6,164 nucleotides of DNA from Xanthobacteraceae bacterium (lineage in GTDB: Bacteria > Pseudomonadota > Alphaproteobacteria > Rhizobiales > Xanthobacteraceae): positions 1-6,164 of the forward strand of contig JAICQA010000169.1 of assembly GCA_025929595.1 (NCBI GenBank), read 5' to 3'. Position numbers and translations under genes: made by a program. Shown here piece by piece: positions 6,038 to 6,164 of this stretch. Each line of letters opens with the position of its first letter. The first letter of the stretch is position 1. Under the pieces are notes generated by a model. That model ran no database searches and had not been told where the DNA came from. It saw only the letters and a program-made list of their open reading frames with translations.

Positions 6038-6044
6038 GTTACTC
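6032..6044. repeat. palindrome encoding both convergent stop codons
   Basis: GAGTAA-G-TTACTC is a perfect inverted repeat around a central G at 6038. Read on the plus strand it gives the last Glu codon and TAA of the SDR. Read on the minus strand it gives the last Glu codon and TAA of the converging gene. The genes are thus one base apart with no room for a terminator, so each transcript must run into the other gene. Confidence 0.7.
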
Positions 6045-6164
6045 GCTGCGCTTGCCGCCGCCGAGCTTCGCGAACACAGAATCGACGTCGATCGGCGCTT
6101 CCCGCTTCTTCGGCTCGGACGAGGTGTCCGCTTCCGGCTGCGGCTTCGGCTGCGTCGTCTCCGA
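6039..6164 (-). CDS. C-terminal end of an unrecognised minus-strand protein (partial)
   Basis: A minus-strand frame is open from the right edge to a TAA at 6041-6039, giving the last 41 residues of a protein whose start is outside the window. About 90% of its third positions are G or C, as in the neighbouring genes, which supports real coding. The visible part is a charged, Pro/Glu/Lys-rich, probably disordered linker (TTQPKPQPEADTSSEPKKRE), then a short conserved-looking end, PIDVDSVFAKLGGGKRSE. A disordered linker followed by a short terminal motif suggests a docking or interaction tail. A vaguely similar D-x-D-x-VFAKL ending occurs, from memory, in the alphaproteobacterial DUF1013/TrcR regulators, but that is too weak for a name. 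It converges on the SDR gene. Confidence 0.72.
   Translation of the reverse strand, partial: SETTQPKPQPEADTSSEPKKREAPIDVDSVFAKLGGGKRSE

Noticed and set aside
1..6164. CRISPR array, tRNA, rRNA, insertion sequence or phage genes
   Set aside because: No regularly spaced direct repeats, cloverleaf or T-loop signature, transposase or integrase motifs, or target-site duplications were seen.

Overview
The window is GC-rich, with strong G/C preference at third codon positions. Short-chain acyl-CoA metabolism, Shine-Dalgarno sites of the GGAGGG/GGGAGA type and a REP-like palindrome point to an alphaproteobacterium, most likely in the Hyphomicrobiales (Bradyrhizobium/Beijerinckiaceae-like). The order-level placement is inferred from protein style and could not be tested by a search.

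Layout. Bases 1-618 hold no convincing gene. They contain a probable + strand terminator (54-80) that closes something to the left of the window, then a hairpin-dense stretch and a REP-like extragenic palindrome (523-571). A minus-strand pair follows: a TSUP-family (TauE/SafE-like) permease (2310-3068), transcribed first, and an AMP-forming acyl-CoA synthetase (619-2241), 68 bp further on. A 173-bp divergent promoter region (3069-3241) separates this pair from a plus-strand propionyl-CoA synthetase gene, prpE (3242-5161). After a 93-bp spacer with a strong hairpin comes a short-chain dehydrogenase/reductase (5255-6037). The right edge carries the C-terminal end of an unrecognised minus-strand gene (6039-6164) that meets the SDR tail to tail, with one base between the two stop codons.

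How the genes fit together. Two adenylate-forming ligases activate carboxylic acids to CoA thioesters: PrpE acts on propionate, and the second probably on a short- or medium-chain acid. They flank a small-anion permease and are followed by an NAD(P)-dependent SDR that could oxidise or reduce a hydroxy/oxo intermediate. The most economical reading is a small carboxylic-acid utilisation locus. A link to sulfur-containing acids is possible because of the TSUP permease, but it is speculative. No clearly novel multi-gene system is visible. The least explained part is the structured non-coding DNA at 30-570, above all a 12-bp long-range inverted repeat that competes with the terminator hairpin.
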